Positions 11,640 through 23,525 of a stretch of DNA of 64,000 bases are shown one piece after another. A program made the position numbers and the translations under genes. Source of the stretch: Malus domestica (taxonomy: Eukaryota; Streptophyta; Magnoliopsida; Rosales; Rosaceae); NCBI RefSeq assembly GCF_042453785.1, contig NC_091671.1, forward strand, positions 37,711,001-37,775,000, written 5' to 3'. Position 1 is the first letter of the stretch, and each line of letters opens with the position of its first letter. The notes below the pieces were generated by a model. That model was not told the origin of the DNA. It saw only the letters and a program-made list of their open reading frames with translations, and did no database searches.

Positions 11640-13120
11640 GCTAGGTATAAAATTAGCATAAGTTTAATAGCATAATGTAAAATGATGTATTTCCAGACAG
11701 AAATGTCAACATCTTTGTGGACCCCCCTGTAATGGCATAAGAGTAAATAAAGAAAAGAACTTGATCCATTATGGACCTTTCATACACAAAATGTCCTTAT
11801 AATTAAGAATGAATAGTTCCATGCCCTTTTCGTTAAAACTCCCTAATATTAATGTATGAGATATGTCCCACTTTTAGAAAATAATAATATAAAATAAAAT
11901 ACATTATTATAATTTGAATGAAATAGTAACATCACGTGGAGATGTTTCAGGTGCACCTAAAACATACTCGCATACTAATGTCTTGAGACTTAGAAATCAA
12001 TAATACTTATCAATTCCAATCCAATATATAACATGCATACTTTTTTTTTTTTTTTGAGATGATATAACATGCATACTTAAATGAAATAAGTTTTGGAATG
12101 ATTTTAATTCTTAATTTTCCAAAGTTTTCTAAAATATACTGTTAAAGTTATTATACTGTGTGACTTTCTTTGTATTTTACTAACACATAAGAAATTATAA
12201 AAAGTGTAACTTACACGTTCAAATTCGTAATCTAATACTTGAAAAAACAAGAATAAGATCAACTTGAAACTAATTCGATGTAGATAAGATGACGAAATGG
12301 ATTGAAGATCAAGTTGAAAGGTGTAAATCGAACACCAAGTGACACAAATGAAAGGAGCACAATTTTTGGGCAAACAGCCAACAAACTTTAGTGTTGCATG
12401 GTAAAAAGAAAAACCTTATACAATTAGATCCCAACAAAAGTGGTCCATTTTACATTTATCTATCCTACCAACTGCTGACAGAATTGATGTGGGATGGAGT
12501 ACCATCACATCTTGCAGCAAGAGATCGATTCTGCATGGCTCACCACAACTCCAAATGTAAAACGACTAAGAGATTATTTTTGTTTTTGCACAATTAAGTT
12601 TTAGTTGAAGGTTTTTCTTTCGGGATATAAACGGTTTTAAAGGAGTGAAGAATTGAACACGAGATTCTGAACATAAAAGTGAAGCTAAAAGTTTTCCGCA
12701 CGTTATAGTTTTTTTTTATGTACAAATGCTATTTTACGCGAAATTGTCTAGTATATATGGAGGAAATTTCGAATTTAAGTGTAAAGAAAAAAACAAACTG
12801 TTCTTGTCAATTTGGCTAAATTTAATCACTATTTTAGTTATGTTGGACAAAACATTGTACTCCCCCATTTGCAGTCATATCCGAATTCTGCTCGCTGCAG
12901 TATATAAACTAAAATTAAATTAACGTAGACAATAGTTTGTCTTAAAGAATAATCTTTTGGAATATCGTGGCCTTCAAAAATAAGAATTAGACAAATAAAA
13001 AGAAGAAAGAAAAAAAATGATCTTGTTGGCGCCACAGTGCAAGTAGCACTACCACAAGAACGTTCACCTAAAGGGAAGAGTTTTCAATGTGATTGGTATA
13101 CGGAGTGGTACACTACGTGT
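11640..13120. other. Intergenic, AT-rich
   Basis: No gene supported. A poly-T tract at about 12042-12056 is bracketed by two copies of ATATAACATGCATACTT (near 12025 and 12063), a small direct duplication. The start of this stretch may still be viral 3' sequence. Confidence 0.5.
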
Positions 13121-13123
13121 TAT

Positions 13124-13134
13124 TATATAAATAG
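13124..13134 (+). promoter_or_regulatory. Candidate TATA box for the VTE3 gene
   Basis: TATATAAATAG lies about 460 bp before the VTE3 start codon. The leader between them contains a probable intron: strong donor GTAAGT at 13391 and acceptor CATGCAG ending at 13490. The true start site is not visible. Confidence 0.4.
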
Positions 13135-13582
13135 TGAGATATGTGTGCTAAAAAGTTAATAACTTAAAAAATAAAATTTCTCATCATTTCTATCAAAACA
13201 CGTGCAGCATTTGTGTTCTGATCACAATTAAAAATTTCTCCACCTAAAGAAAGTAGCACCACACGAACGCTGCGTCACAGTTCACTCACAACCATTTTGT
13301 TTGTATCCCTCTCTCTACCTTAAACCTGTGGTGCTCCTTCAACACTCAAGAAAAGCTTCTTCCTCTCAATCTGTAAGCTCCCCTCAACCAGTAAGTTCTC
13401 TCTCTCTCTTGTAAACTTTCCATTTCGAGAGAGAGATAAGTGAACAGAGCAACAGTAAAACCCCATAAAACTGCTACAATTTTCATGCAGATCAATTTCC
13501 ACTGATTTTATTCACTTAGCTGAAAACCCAAGTGAAATTCAGTAGCTTTTTTCTTTCAGAGTTTTCTCTTAAGTATCAAATC

Positions 13583-15439
13583 ATGGTCTCTGCGATGCTC
13601 AATGGAGCTGAGAATCTCACCCTCGTCAGAGCAATAACCCCAAACGGGCTGAGTTTCAACGGGTCGGATCTTCACGGGAAGCAGTTTCTGAAAACGGGGT
13701 TTGCTTCAGCCACAAGAATTTCCAAATCTTGTGGTAGAATCAGTGTGCCCAGATGCAGCAGCAGCGGCAACAGCATCTCGGCTCCTAGGCCGGCTTCTCA
13801 GCCGAGGTTTATTCAGCACAAGAAGGAGGCTTTCTGGTTCTACAGATTCCTCTCAATTGTGTATGACCATGTTATAAACCCCGGGCATTGGACTGAGGAC
13901 ATGAGGGATGAAGCGCTCGAGCCGGCTGAGCTCACTGATCGGAGGATGATTGTGGTGGATGTTGGTGGCGGCACGGGGTTCACCACTCTGGGGATTGTGA
14001 AGCATGTGGATGCTAAGAATGTCACCATTCTTGACCAGTCACCCCATCAGCTTGCCAAGGCTAAGCAGAAGGAGCCCTTGAAGGAGTGCAAGATTATTGA
14101 GGGGGATGCTGAGGACCTCCCTTTTCGAACTGATTACGCTGATCGATATGTATCTGCTGGGAGGTACATTGCTCATACCCTTTTCATTGGTGTGTTTTCT
14201 AGCTTTTGTTAATCTTCGAGTTGCAACTTTGTCATGTAATGTGTTGATTGTGTTTCAATTTAACCGCTAGAAAGTAGTCTTCGCGTATGTAGAATGCTAT
14301 TATACGCACATCTGGGTTAGTCTTTTTGGATAAGACAATGTTCGAATCCCCCTCCTCCTCGTAGGTTAGAGTAGTTTAGAATATCATCTTGTCAGAAAGA
14401 ATGCTATTGCTCAATTGAGAACGAACGCATCTTTGGTTTTCAAATGCACACTTGACGCGAAATATTGAACTCGAACAAGTAGTGAAAAAGTGCAGGATGG
14501 TATTCACTTTTAGCTCATCTTGAATTTCAAACGCACATGCTAACTTTTGTAGTCTTTCTAATGGGACTGTATGATTGCATTTTCTCAGCATCGAGTACTG
14601 GCCAGACCCGCAGCGTGGCATCAAGGAAGCATACAGGGTCTTAAAACTCGGAGGAAAAGCATGCGTAATTGGTCCTGTGTACCCAACATATTGGTTATCT
14701 CGCTTCTTTGCCGATGTATGGATGCTCTTCCCAAAGGAGGAAGAGTACAGTGAGTGGTTCCAGAAGGCAGGGTTTAAAAATGTCCAGCTGAAAAGAATTG
14801 GCCCGAAATGGTATCGTGGGGTTCGCCGCCATGGATTGATCATGGGATGTTCTGTAACAGGCGTTAAGCCTGCTTCCGGGGATTCTCCTTTACAGGTACT
14901 TTCTTTAGGAGAACTCTGTTTGACCTGTTTCTTGATGATTAATGCTCTTCCATGTTCGATTTCTTATCTTTTCAGCATTTAGAGTTGATTAAGATTCAAG
15001 CACTCCGATGAAACTAGTAGATTCTAACTGTGTAGTAGTTCGATTATCATATACGTTGGCCATGCTACTACTGTTTAAAGAAACGGAAAAACGTTATGAT
15101 TTCCGGTATAAGTCGTGGAAGTTCCGGTCACTAACATGGATCACTGAACTCGAATGCTATTGCTGTCAATTGCAAGAGCAGATGGTGGCTTTTCAATTTT
15201 GTTCTTGTTTTATGATGTGTGGTTCCTTCTAATCCTGTGTTCTATCTTATTTACTCTTCATCTGTCGTTGTGTTCCGATGCAGCTTGGTCCGAAAGCAGA
15301 GGACGTGACAAAGCCGGTGAACCCATGGACGTTATTCGTGCGGTTCATGTTGGGTGTCATGGCAGCAGCATACTATGTACTGGTGCCTATATACATGTGG
15401 ATCAAAGATAAAATTGTACCCAAAGGCCAACCAATCTGA
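13583..15439 (+). CDS. VTE3: MPBQ/MSBQ methyltransferase, chloroplastic (VTE3)
   Basis: Methylates 2-methyl-6-phytyl- and 2-methyl-6-solanesyl-benzoquinol using S-adenosylmethionine, a step in tocopherol and plastoquinone synthesis at the chloroplast inner envelope. Three coding exons: 13583-14163, 14589-14895 and 15284-15439, all GT-AG with phases that add up, giving 347 aa (Arabidopsis VTE3 is 338). Residues 1 to about 60 form a Ser/Arg-rich transit peptide. The SAM-binding motif VVDVGGGTGFTT lies near residues 122-133, with an acidic EGDAEDLPF motif about 50 residues later. Exon 3 encodes a C-terminal hydrophobic anchor (MLGVMAAAYYVLVPIYMW). The start at 13583 is chosen because the open frame upstream has no earlier ATG. 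The recognition is confident by sequence and architecture. Confidence 0.93.
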
Positions 15440-16230
15440 GAGAGAGTTGATGCCTTTTGGTTCTACTCCTAGTAGTAGTAGGCAGGCATAGTTGTGGCGT
15501 GTGCATGAAGGATGAGACTGAATTGTTGATGATCGATATCGCAAACATATATTTCGAAAGTTTATGATTACCCTAAAATTCATTTATGTGCTATCCTAAC
15601 TTTCAATTTCATTTGGGAATTTCATTTGGGTCTGACCTTGAGTTTAAAACTTTATATGGAATCATTTGGTGGGTGTTTATAACTTTGGAATTAGATTTTT
15701 AATTGGTTTTGTGAAGTTTTAACTTTATTTTCATTTGGATCTGACCTTTTAGCTGTCATTAAAAATAATCATAAAATTAAAGTTGTAAATACCTAAATTC
15801 AGTCTTTGGCAAGCCATCATGCATGATAACTAAGTAACTAGTATTTAGTAAATATTAATTTTGAAAAATTCTTTATTTAAATTTCTAGATTCTGATGAAT
15901 TCTTCATTTAGAATTGGTGACCAACAATCGACCCACCACCAATTTTAGATCAAGATTCCAGCATGCCTTGAAAGTGTAAGTCATTTTTCCATTCTATTTT
16001 GTTGATTTTGTCATTTGGGCTTCTTAGAAAGCTCAACCGATGGGACACAGTAGTGGTTGCGCTTTGTCATTTGGGCTTCTTAGAAAGCTCAACCGATGTG
16101 ACGTAGTAGTGGTTGCGCTTTACCACTTGAGCTACAAGTCCAAAACTTCGTCACTAGGTTGAATGGTGATTTAAGTATGTAAGCAATCAGATGCACCACC
16201 AAAAATTGGCGTTTTGTTTTAGCTCTAAAC
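15440..16230. other. Intergenic between convergent genes, with a 57-bp tandem repeat
   Basis: 3' flanks of VTE3 (+) and the cyclophilin gene (-). A 57-bp unit beginning GTCATTTGGGCTTCTTAG occurs twice in tandem at about 16008-16121. Nothing else seen. Confidence 0.6.
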
Positions 16231-16437
16231 GGGCATGAAATCCCCTAGTCTCCGAAAAAAGGGAAACAAAAACCCCACACATCATGCTATAACCAAGTCA
16301 ATTACATTCAAATTATATTGCAATGCGAAAGCAAGATCGAACGAGAAACATAACCTAGAATTCCGATCGATCCATTCTGCGTACATATACATGTACAGAA
16401 GATGCAACTACTCTCGTGCCGGAACCGGGGAAAAGAT

Positions 16438-16905
16438 TTAAGGACTGATATCATCATATGAAACCAACCCCCTCTGAGCAGGTGGGGAGCTTGATATTGA
16501 CCTACTGGGAGACCTAGGAGTTCGATTACGACGCTTAGGTGTAGCATCTGGAGATCTGGAATGAGAGGGCCTCGGGCTTCTCGACCTGGACTTAAGCCTA
16601 CCTCTGTCTGGAGAGTGCTGATCACCAATTCGGGGTCCAAGGCGGGACTTTAGTCTATCACTTACAGGAGGTCGATCTACTGGACTACGACTAGGGCTGC
16701 GGCTGCGGTCCCTAGTATGGCCACGGTAACCACCAGGGCTGCGGGAAATGCTCCTACTTCGACTTCTCCTGCTCCTGTTTCTATATATATATATATACGG
16801 AAAACCCAATCAATAGCATGCAACATTCGTGCCTCAATATGCAAACGACAAATCCAATTAAGTGCAGGAGCATAATACAGTAAAACGACAAATCCAATTC
16901 AGGCT

Positions 16906-16947
<42 letters not shown>

Positions 16948-19900
16948 CTGGGAGGGCTTCCGCCTCTTGGTGGGCTTCGGAAATGTCTACGAGGTGGGCG
17001 CTCAGAAAAATTTCTATAGCTTGAGTACCTTCAGACATGCAAAAGATAATTCATTTTACGCGAATGCTTTATTACTCATAAATCACTAACATAATACTGA
17101 AATTACCTATCCCGGTTACTTCTGTAAGTGTCTCTTCGATCATTACTATAGGAATTACGGAGTGAACGCTCAGGAGATGGAGTACGGTAACGACGTGCAA
17201 AGGCAAAGCGGTCAGTGAAGCCACGCCCTTTCCTAATGCGCTTTGCATTTCCATTTGGAGAAGTGCTTTTTGACAAACCCCCGTCATGATTGGTAGTAGA
17301 AGGTTCAGGAGCTTTGCGGACAGGGCTACCCGATGGACTCCTAGAAAGCCTTCCTCTACTTTTCTCACCAGTATTCCTCGGAGGACTTCCACTAGGAATT
17401 CTATTAGGACTTGGGCTTGGCCTGCTCCTAGGGCTATTTCTTGACCTCCTTTTGTGAGTCGGACTTCTGCTGATTAAATATGCACAGAAATTGTCAAGCA
17501 ATAAAAAAACTAACTATTAGTTGTGCATGAACCAGTCTAAATAAACGCAATTGGCTATTAACAGTGGAAACCTGGAGTTGTTCGAATCATCTGAGTCGGA
17601 GTTCTGATTAGCAGTTTTAGCTTCTGCATTATGCCCGTTGTTGAAAGGTGCATCATTCTTTCGAGATAATTCACCTTCTCCTTGAGATGAGTTGCCCTCA
17701 GTTTTCTTCATACCATGATTGTTCCTCTGTTCGACAACAATTTTTTTTTCTTTTCCCGCATCTGAAACATAACAACAAACCACGAGCAGGCACGCACACA
17801 AATAAATGTTAATAACATATAACTCACATAAACTATTATCAGGTAACAGTGGACATCTTGTGATAATATAGATGACATACCATTGGTTGGAAGTTTTTTT
17901 TCTGCACCTTTTAAGTTACTGGTTTTACGGGAAGAAACATGAGGACCATCTTTATCATCATCAGAACTGCTTCTGCTGCTTCTAGAACTCTCACTTTCTG
18001 TATCACTTGAACTTTCCGATCTCCTGAAAACAAGGTCATAATAAACATCCATGGAAAATAAGAGGCCAAGGCAGAAAACAGAAAAAAGAAGTGGCAGTTA
18101 AAGTAACTAGGAACCGTACCGTTTTGACTTGCGCCTTGATCGTTTGGAATGCCGCCTGCTCTTCCTCTCTTTTTTTCCATCTCTTCTTTTCCTTGAACGC
18201 TGGTGCTTACCTTTTTTAACAGATTTCCTCTTCCTGCGCCTTCCATCACCAGACGAACTTGAGTCAGATAGAGAAGAATCAGAATCAGAATCTAAAGAAT
18301 CTGACTCAGACTCTGAGCTGTAGGAGTCAGATGAAGAATATTTTCTTCTCTTAGTTCTTTCCTTCAAGGATTTTTTACGCCTTCCTCTAGCTTCCTCATC
18401 AGAACTATCCTCAGAGGATGAAACCTTTCCTGATTTCCTCTTTTTACCTGGACGAAAAACTGATCTTATATGCTGCCAAAATAAAGTATTTATATGCCTC
18501 TTGTGTCAGTACTTATGTACACACATTACCTTTCTCTTTCTCTTTCTCTGTTGCAACAGGGATTTTAATTTCTGAGAATTCACCACAATCCACAATCTTC
18601 ACGGTTTCTAAAGGTTTTCCATCTGCAGTTCCCACTTTCTCAGTTTTCTCAACTACATCCATTCCCTTCACAACTTTTCCAAAAACAACATGTTTCCTGA
18701 CAAAGAATATAAAGAAAAACGCATTCAATGACTAAAAATCATTTTACAAGCTACAAAAGGACCCTACATAAAACATTATTTACCAAGTGGTGAAAAATGG
18801 AAATGAAAAAGATCTATGGTGGTAGGTAATGTGTATAAATGGCATCTCACATAAAAGTGTGAATAAAAAAGCAATTTAAATTACCCATCGAGATGAGGCT
18901 GGTGCCTGAAGATTATAAAGAACTGGGAACCATTTGTGTTTGGACCAGCATTTGCCATAGACAGAAGACCAGGTCCATCATGCTTCAATTTAAAATTTTC
19001 ATCTGCAAGGGGAATGAAAATCATGACCACAACTAAACAGTTATGAAGCATGCAAGTTCCTGCACACACAAACAAACAAAAAACTACCTGCAAACTTTCC
19101 TCCATAAATACTTTCTCCACCAGTGCCTTCAAACCAATCAAAGGTCAATCTTTACAAGTCTGGGCATGAATTTCAAAGTAAAACAGAAAATTTGCATTCA
19201 TCAAACAAAAAATTGATTTATAGGAAGAAATTCACACCATTTCCATTTGAAAAGTCACCACCCTGTATAAAAGAGAAACATGGACAATTATGACATGTTA
19301 GTACTTACAAGATAAATAAATAAAATGAGCAGAAAAAGTTGTCATCTCTACCTATAACAGAGTGATTTGTCCTTTCAGGAAGATAAGTAATATTAGACGG
19401 TGGCGGTTCACTAAAAAAGAGACAACATACCTGTGCCATAAATCCTTTTATTACTCGATGGAATGTTGATCCTTTGTAATGGAGAGGTTTGCCTGTAGAT
19501 TTTCCAATGCCCTTCTCACCTATAACAGAAGACAACACAAAATGTCACCTCATAGGTCACTTAACCGATGATGAATGTAAACAGAAAAAAATTCATACCA
19601 AGAAAAACAAAAGATATGGAATCAAACACTATAACCAGATTTCCAAATCTGATAATGTATCACTACAGGGGTTTACGAACTGATTTAGAGCTTGTTTGGA
19701 TGTGCTTTTAAAATGACTGAAAGCGCTTTGGGTGAAAATATTTTTGAAAACAATCCTTAGTAAAAATGTTAGTACATCCTGGAAAAGCACTTAAAGTGCT
19801 TCCTGGGAGAAGCACATAACTGGTGCTTCTTGTAGAAAGCACTTAAAGTGCTTTTGGAACCCAAAAATATTTTCTCTAAAAGCGTTTTCAATCATTTTAA

Positions 19901-20383
19901 AAGCACATCCAAACAAGCTCTTACCTCAGCAACACCAATGTGGTTCCAATGCTCACAAATCCTATGTCTTCTTAGTCTTTATATTTTGTTTCTTCCAGAC
20001 ATAACCATAATAAAACCAAATCTGCATCCCTCAAACTTTTAAAGAATCAAAAGTGGACACTTAACCAACAAACACAACAATCAAATTACATTAAAAAGAT
20101 AAATCAACATTCACAGTTACCTGTACAGAGAGCCCTAAAATTCTCTGCTGTCTTGGGAACAACATCAGCAAAAAGCTACAAAATTTTGGGAGAAACGAGT
20201 TTAACATTAACACTATATCAAAATGCAAGCCAAAATTTTCCTTTTATAACAAGTAAAACAAGCTAAAAACTCCAACAAGTGAGAGTGTAACTGATTTTTA
20301 TGTACCTCAATAACAATTTGTTCCACAGGGGCCCTATCAATTGATACATCTAAGAAGACACGAGGGTTCTTTTTCTTGCTCAT
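16438..20383 (-). CDS. CYP63: Cyclophilin-RS peptidyl-prolyl isomerase (CYP63/CYP95-like)
   Basis: Encodes an N-terminal cyclophilin isomerase domain joined to a long Arg/Ser-rich tail. Such proteins sit in nuclear speckles and bind SR splicing factors. Thirteen coding exons (minus strand): 20306-20383, 20121-20175, 19431-19519, 19238-19262, 19088-19126, 18885-19002, 18530-18696, 18120-18447, 17881-18023, 17572-17761, 17107-17469, 16948-17028, 16438-16774. These total 2013 nt, 670 aa, with every junction in phase. Residues 1 to about 175 are the cyclophilin fold, with catalytic [15 protein letters not shown]. The drug-contact Trp of human CypA is replaced by His (PHLDGKH). The tail alternates Lys/Arg blocks, acidic Ser/Asp runs and RSP repeats. 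It lies between CYP63 (about 570 aa) and CYP95 (about 840 aa) in length, so the exact orthologue is uncertain. Confidence 0.9.
16911..16945. repeat. (GA)n microsatellite at an intron edge
   Basis: A run of about 17 GA repeats lies in intron 12 of the cyclophilin gene. On the coding strand it is (TC)n starting a few bases inside the donor GTTCTC of exon 12 (exon edge 16948). Confidence 0.9.
19688..19920. mobile_element. Tourist-like (PIF/Harbinger) MITE in intron 2 of the cyclophilin gene
   Basis: 233 bp with inverted ends GAGCTTGTTTGGATGTGC / GCACATCCAAACAAGCTC and TTA duplicated on both sides (19685-19687, 19921-19923). TTA target sites and such ends are typical of PIF/Harbinger MITEs. Internal AAAGCACTTAAAGTGCTT palindromes occur. 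Related, more decayed sequences lie near 30846-31040, 46905-47040 and 51890-52030. Confidence 0.85.
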
Positions 20384-21016
20384 ATCTTCCTGTTTCAAGA
20401 ACATCAGAGCAAAAGAAGTAAATAAACACATACCATCTTACAGTGTAAACCTGCGTAACAATCCCGCATAGTTATAAGTAAAATCTACATACCATTTAGC
20501 TCAAGAAAGTATCTTTGAAAGTAATTCAGCGAAAATACACAAATTGAAGGAATTTTTTTTAACAAGATATAGCGAAACAATAAGGGCAGATAGAAAAAAC
20601 CAATAAGTGAAGCTGAGAACCCTAGAAATCGGAAAAAGGAAATGCAGGGTTCTATTTAGTTCCATGGGTTTTGGCAATGATCTTGACATTGATCCTTTCC
20701 ATGCTGAACCCATAATTCGGATTCCCCTACCGGTTTTTCCATCGGCATTGAATTCAAATTCCAAATGTGCCCAATATCACCGTTAGCTGAAACTACTCCA
20801 AGTTTTGTTCTTTCAGCTAATCCTCAGAACCAAATCGACATACCCTCAACGGGAATCGCAAAACCTGAAACCTAAACGTCCGATCACGATACCTATTTAT
20901 CTCAAAACCCTAATGCCAAACTTTTGGGATTGCATCGGTTACTGTAAAATGGTGTGTTGCGGTACTCGAATTATAAAACTTTATGTGAAAGCTGGTATGA
21001 GAAATTGAAAGAGCAC

Positions 21017-21200
21017 CTGTTGGTTAAGCTCCACTTTGTCCGAGTAAACTCGGTTCCGGATTCGGAAACAAAATGCGACGGCGGCGGCGGCGAGGCGAGC
21101 GAGGAGAGAGTGAATAGACGAGGCTTTGCTGCTGCTGCTTTGCTGTCGCTGGCGCTTTCGCTAAAACCCCCGAGAGTTATACGATTCTCACCTATCTTGG
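21017..21200 (-). promoter_or_regulatory. Probable non-coding first exon and promoter side of the cyclophilin gene
   Basis: On the minus strand this GC-rich stretch with GCAGCAGCAG and GCCGCCGCC runs ends in a donor, ACAG then GTGCTC (exon edge 21017). A matching acceptor, AACAG, lies 7 bases before the start codon at 20390. This implies a leader intron of 20390-21016. The transcription start is not defined. Confidence 0.6.
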
Positions 21201-21204
21201 GCTG

Positions 21205-22326
21205 AGGACCAATCGACTGCTACGCGGTACATGGTTTTGCGGTAGATCTATACGCTTTTTCCTCTAACAACCAAGCATCTCTAGGCATCAAATTCAAATC
21301 ATCAAATTTCAATTTGATAACTGACTTGGTAATTTGACATACGTCAATATAATCATTTCACCCGATAGGTCAAAATTTATTGCTTCATTTATGTTTATTT
21401 TAAACAAAAATAATAAAAGTTGGGTTGTTATTTGTTTAAAAATAATAAAATAATACTTAAATGTGCTAGCATTTAAGATGAGGTAAGTGGAATGCTTATG
21501 GAAATAGCAAAAATCATATTTGAAGGCAGCTTCAAATTTGACATCTCTTTATATATGTCTGCTTAGTCTTCTTTTGCATGTCAACTTTAACATCTCTGTT
21601 GGAGAAAATAGTATGTCATTTGTTATTGTTATATGTTTATGTGACATTTTTGATATCTCATTTGGAGATGGTCTTAAGCCACCACAAGCGAAAATCATCA
21701 TCGATTAGTTCCAACACAATCCTATTCCAAATATTTTCAATTCCAATTTTGGATTCTTCTAATTTTATTCTGGATAATTCAACTCCAATTTTGGATATTT
21801 TGAAATCATCTTCGATCTCTTTTTCCTTGTATTGACAATGAAACTATTATGACATGTTTTCAAAGTATGAAACTTCGTCTTGGACAAATTTAGTCTTTGT
21901 AGCTTGCAATGTTGTTTGTATAAAGATTATGAATAAAAAGTTAGTAGTTTATCGTTTAATTTTTTAATGTTACTTTCGTCTAATTTTTTTAAACTTTTTT
22001 TTTATTAAAACCACTCGATATATATTAAAATTCTAAATCCGCCACTGTACGAGTGGCTATAAAATGTGTCTCATCTCTCAAGTTTTATTTCCTCTTCGTT
22101 CTTTTTGGGAAGTCTCATCTATTTTCTTCCATTTTCCTGTTGTTTCCTCTTTAAACGATTGTTGTTTGTGATTTGCTTTATGCATTATGATTCACTATGT
22201 AAAATGTGAACCTCAATATACAACGATTGCATCACGATAAATGACACGTTAGAAGAAATTGAATTTTAAGTCTAATATAATCTTAACTCATTATCTCACT
22301 TTTACCTGCATGACCAATTAAGAGCT
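21205..22326. other. Intergenic, AT-rich, nothing recognised
   Basis: No coding evidence and no repeat boundary that I can delimit. A TTGACATCTC motif near 21538 recurs in altered form nearby, suggesting an old decayed repeat. Confidence 0.45.
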
Positions 22327-23525
22327 AACCTTAAAGTGTGCATTTTTGCTCACCCACACTAATTATAGAGTATGCTCACCACCAATTTCAATGTTTGCTA
22401 TGTGTAATCCACACTAACTCTAGTTAAGCCTCTCTATTTTTTTCGCTTTAATTAGTAGAAGTGAGAATCTACTTTTACTCATTTACTTCCATATATATAT
22501 CCTTTCTTTTTAATTTTTTTATTAAAACTTAAAAAATCACCTTTTTGAATACAAACAGACTCAACTAATTCCAATTTAAAAACATAAACACAAACTTACA
22601 ACCCCAATGTCGATTACACCTTCATAGTAATTGTTTTTTGTAAACTTCCATGACTTAGATCCTTACTATTGTATGATCATGTAAGGAGTTTTTATCATAA
22701 ATAGGATTTGTAACTAGTTGGAGATTATGGTAATCAAAATATGTGTAATCAAACTTTTATGGTAATTAAAATATGTGAGCTTGATCTTCCATCTACATAT
22801 GATTCTAACTTTATATGGATATACGAATAATATCAAATCACTTCGTCAATATCCAACAAAAACTAATTTCAGTGACAAAACTAATAGGACAAATGATGTC
22901 ATTCAAAATACAGTTGTTTTATTTGAAACTCGTCAAAATAAAATTGTACAAAAAGCTAGTCCAAAAATACTATTGTTTCAGATGAAACTCATCAAAATGA
23001 AATTGTACAAAGCTAGTAGGATGAATATTCTCCACTTCAAAGGATGTCGTTCCAAAAAAAATTCTCTAAATTCTATTACAACTTGATCTAAGGTGTTTAT
23101 GGATTTGAAAAATTCAGTTCATGAGTGGTTCCCAGAGGTATTGGTTGAATGTTTGATGTTGATGGATTTGAAAATTTTAGTTGAGGAGTGATTCCCAGAA
23201 AAAAATGGTACACTATATATATATATATATATAGTACATTTAGTGAAGATACAAATAAATTAGTAATTGGACATCATGGGACTTATAGCTTGAAATCCAA
23301 GTTGGTGATTTTGAATCCCTTGAATTGGCAAATTTTGAATCCCTTGCACACAAGGAACAATTGGAAATCCATAAGGAAAATGTGTGACTTGACTTACGGG
23401 TGCCATATTGAATTGGTTTTGACTTGGCATTCCAACATGATCCTAGATACCAATTCCAATTGATAAATCAGAAATATATTAAAACAATGCTAATGAACAA
23501 AAATATAAATAAATAAATAAAATAT

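Larger units (their letters stand above)
3340..11640 (+). mobile_element. Endogenous pararetrovirus (Caulimoviridae, florendovirus-like), decayed
   Basis: An integrated, non-functional plant pararetrovirus. Reading left to right it has a promoter region, a TATA box, a poly(A) signal, an initiator tRNA-Met primer site and a long polyprotein region with movement protein, coat/zinc knuckle, aspartic protease, reverse transcriptase and RNase H. A separate downstream ORF of about 517 codons follows. A polyprotein plus one second ORF matches the endogenous genus Florendovirus better than badnaviruses or petuviruses; the assignment is by architecture only. The polyprotein is broken by several frameshifts and stops, the second ORF by three stops. 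No LTRs are present, as expected. The exact host junctions cannot be seen, and the left and right limits are approximate. Confidence 0.85.

Noticed and set aside
3340..11640. Reading the viral insert as an LTR retrotransposon
   Set aside because: No LTR pair exists, there is no integrase, and a movement protein and tRNA-Met site in caulimovirid order are present.
14290..14390. Possible SINE or tRNA-like remnant in VTE3 intron 1 (GTTCGAATCCCC)
   Set aside because: Only a B-box-like string is present. There is no A box at the right distance, no tail and no duplication.
20501..20764. Minus-strand frame of 87 codons upstream of the cyclophilin start
   Set aside because: It lies in the inferred leader intron and has no homology that I recognise.
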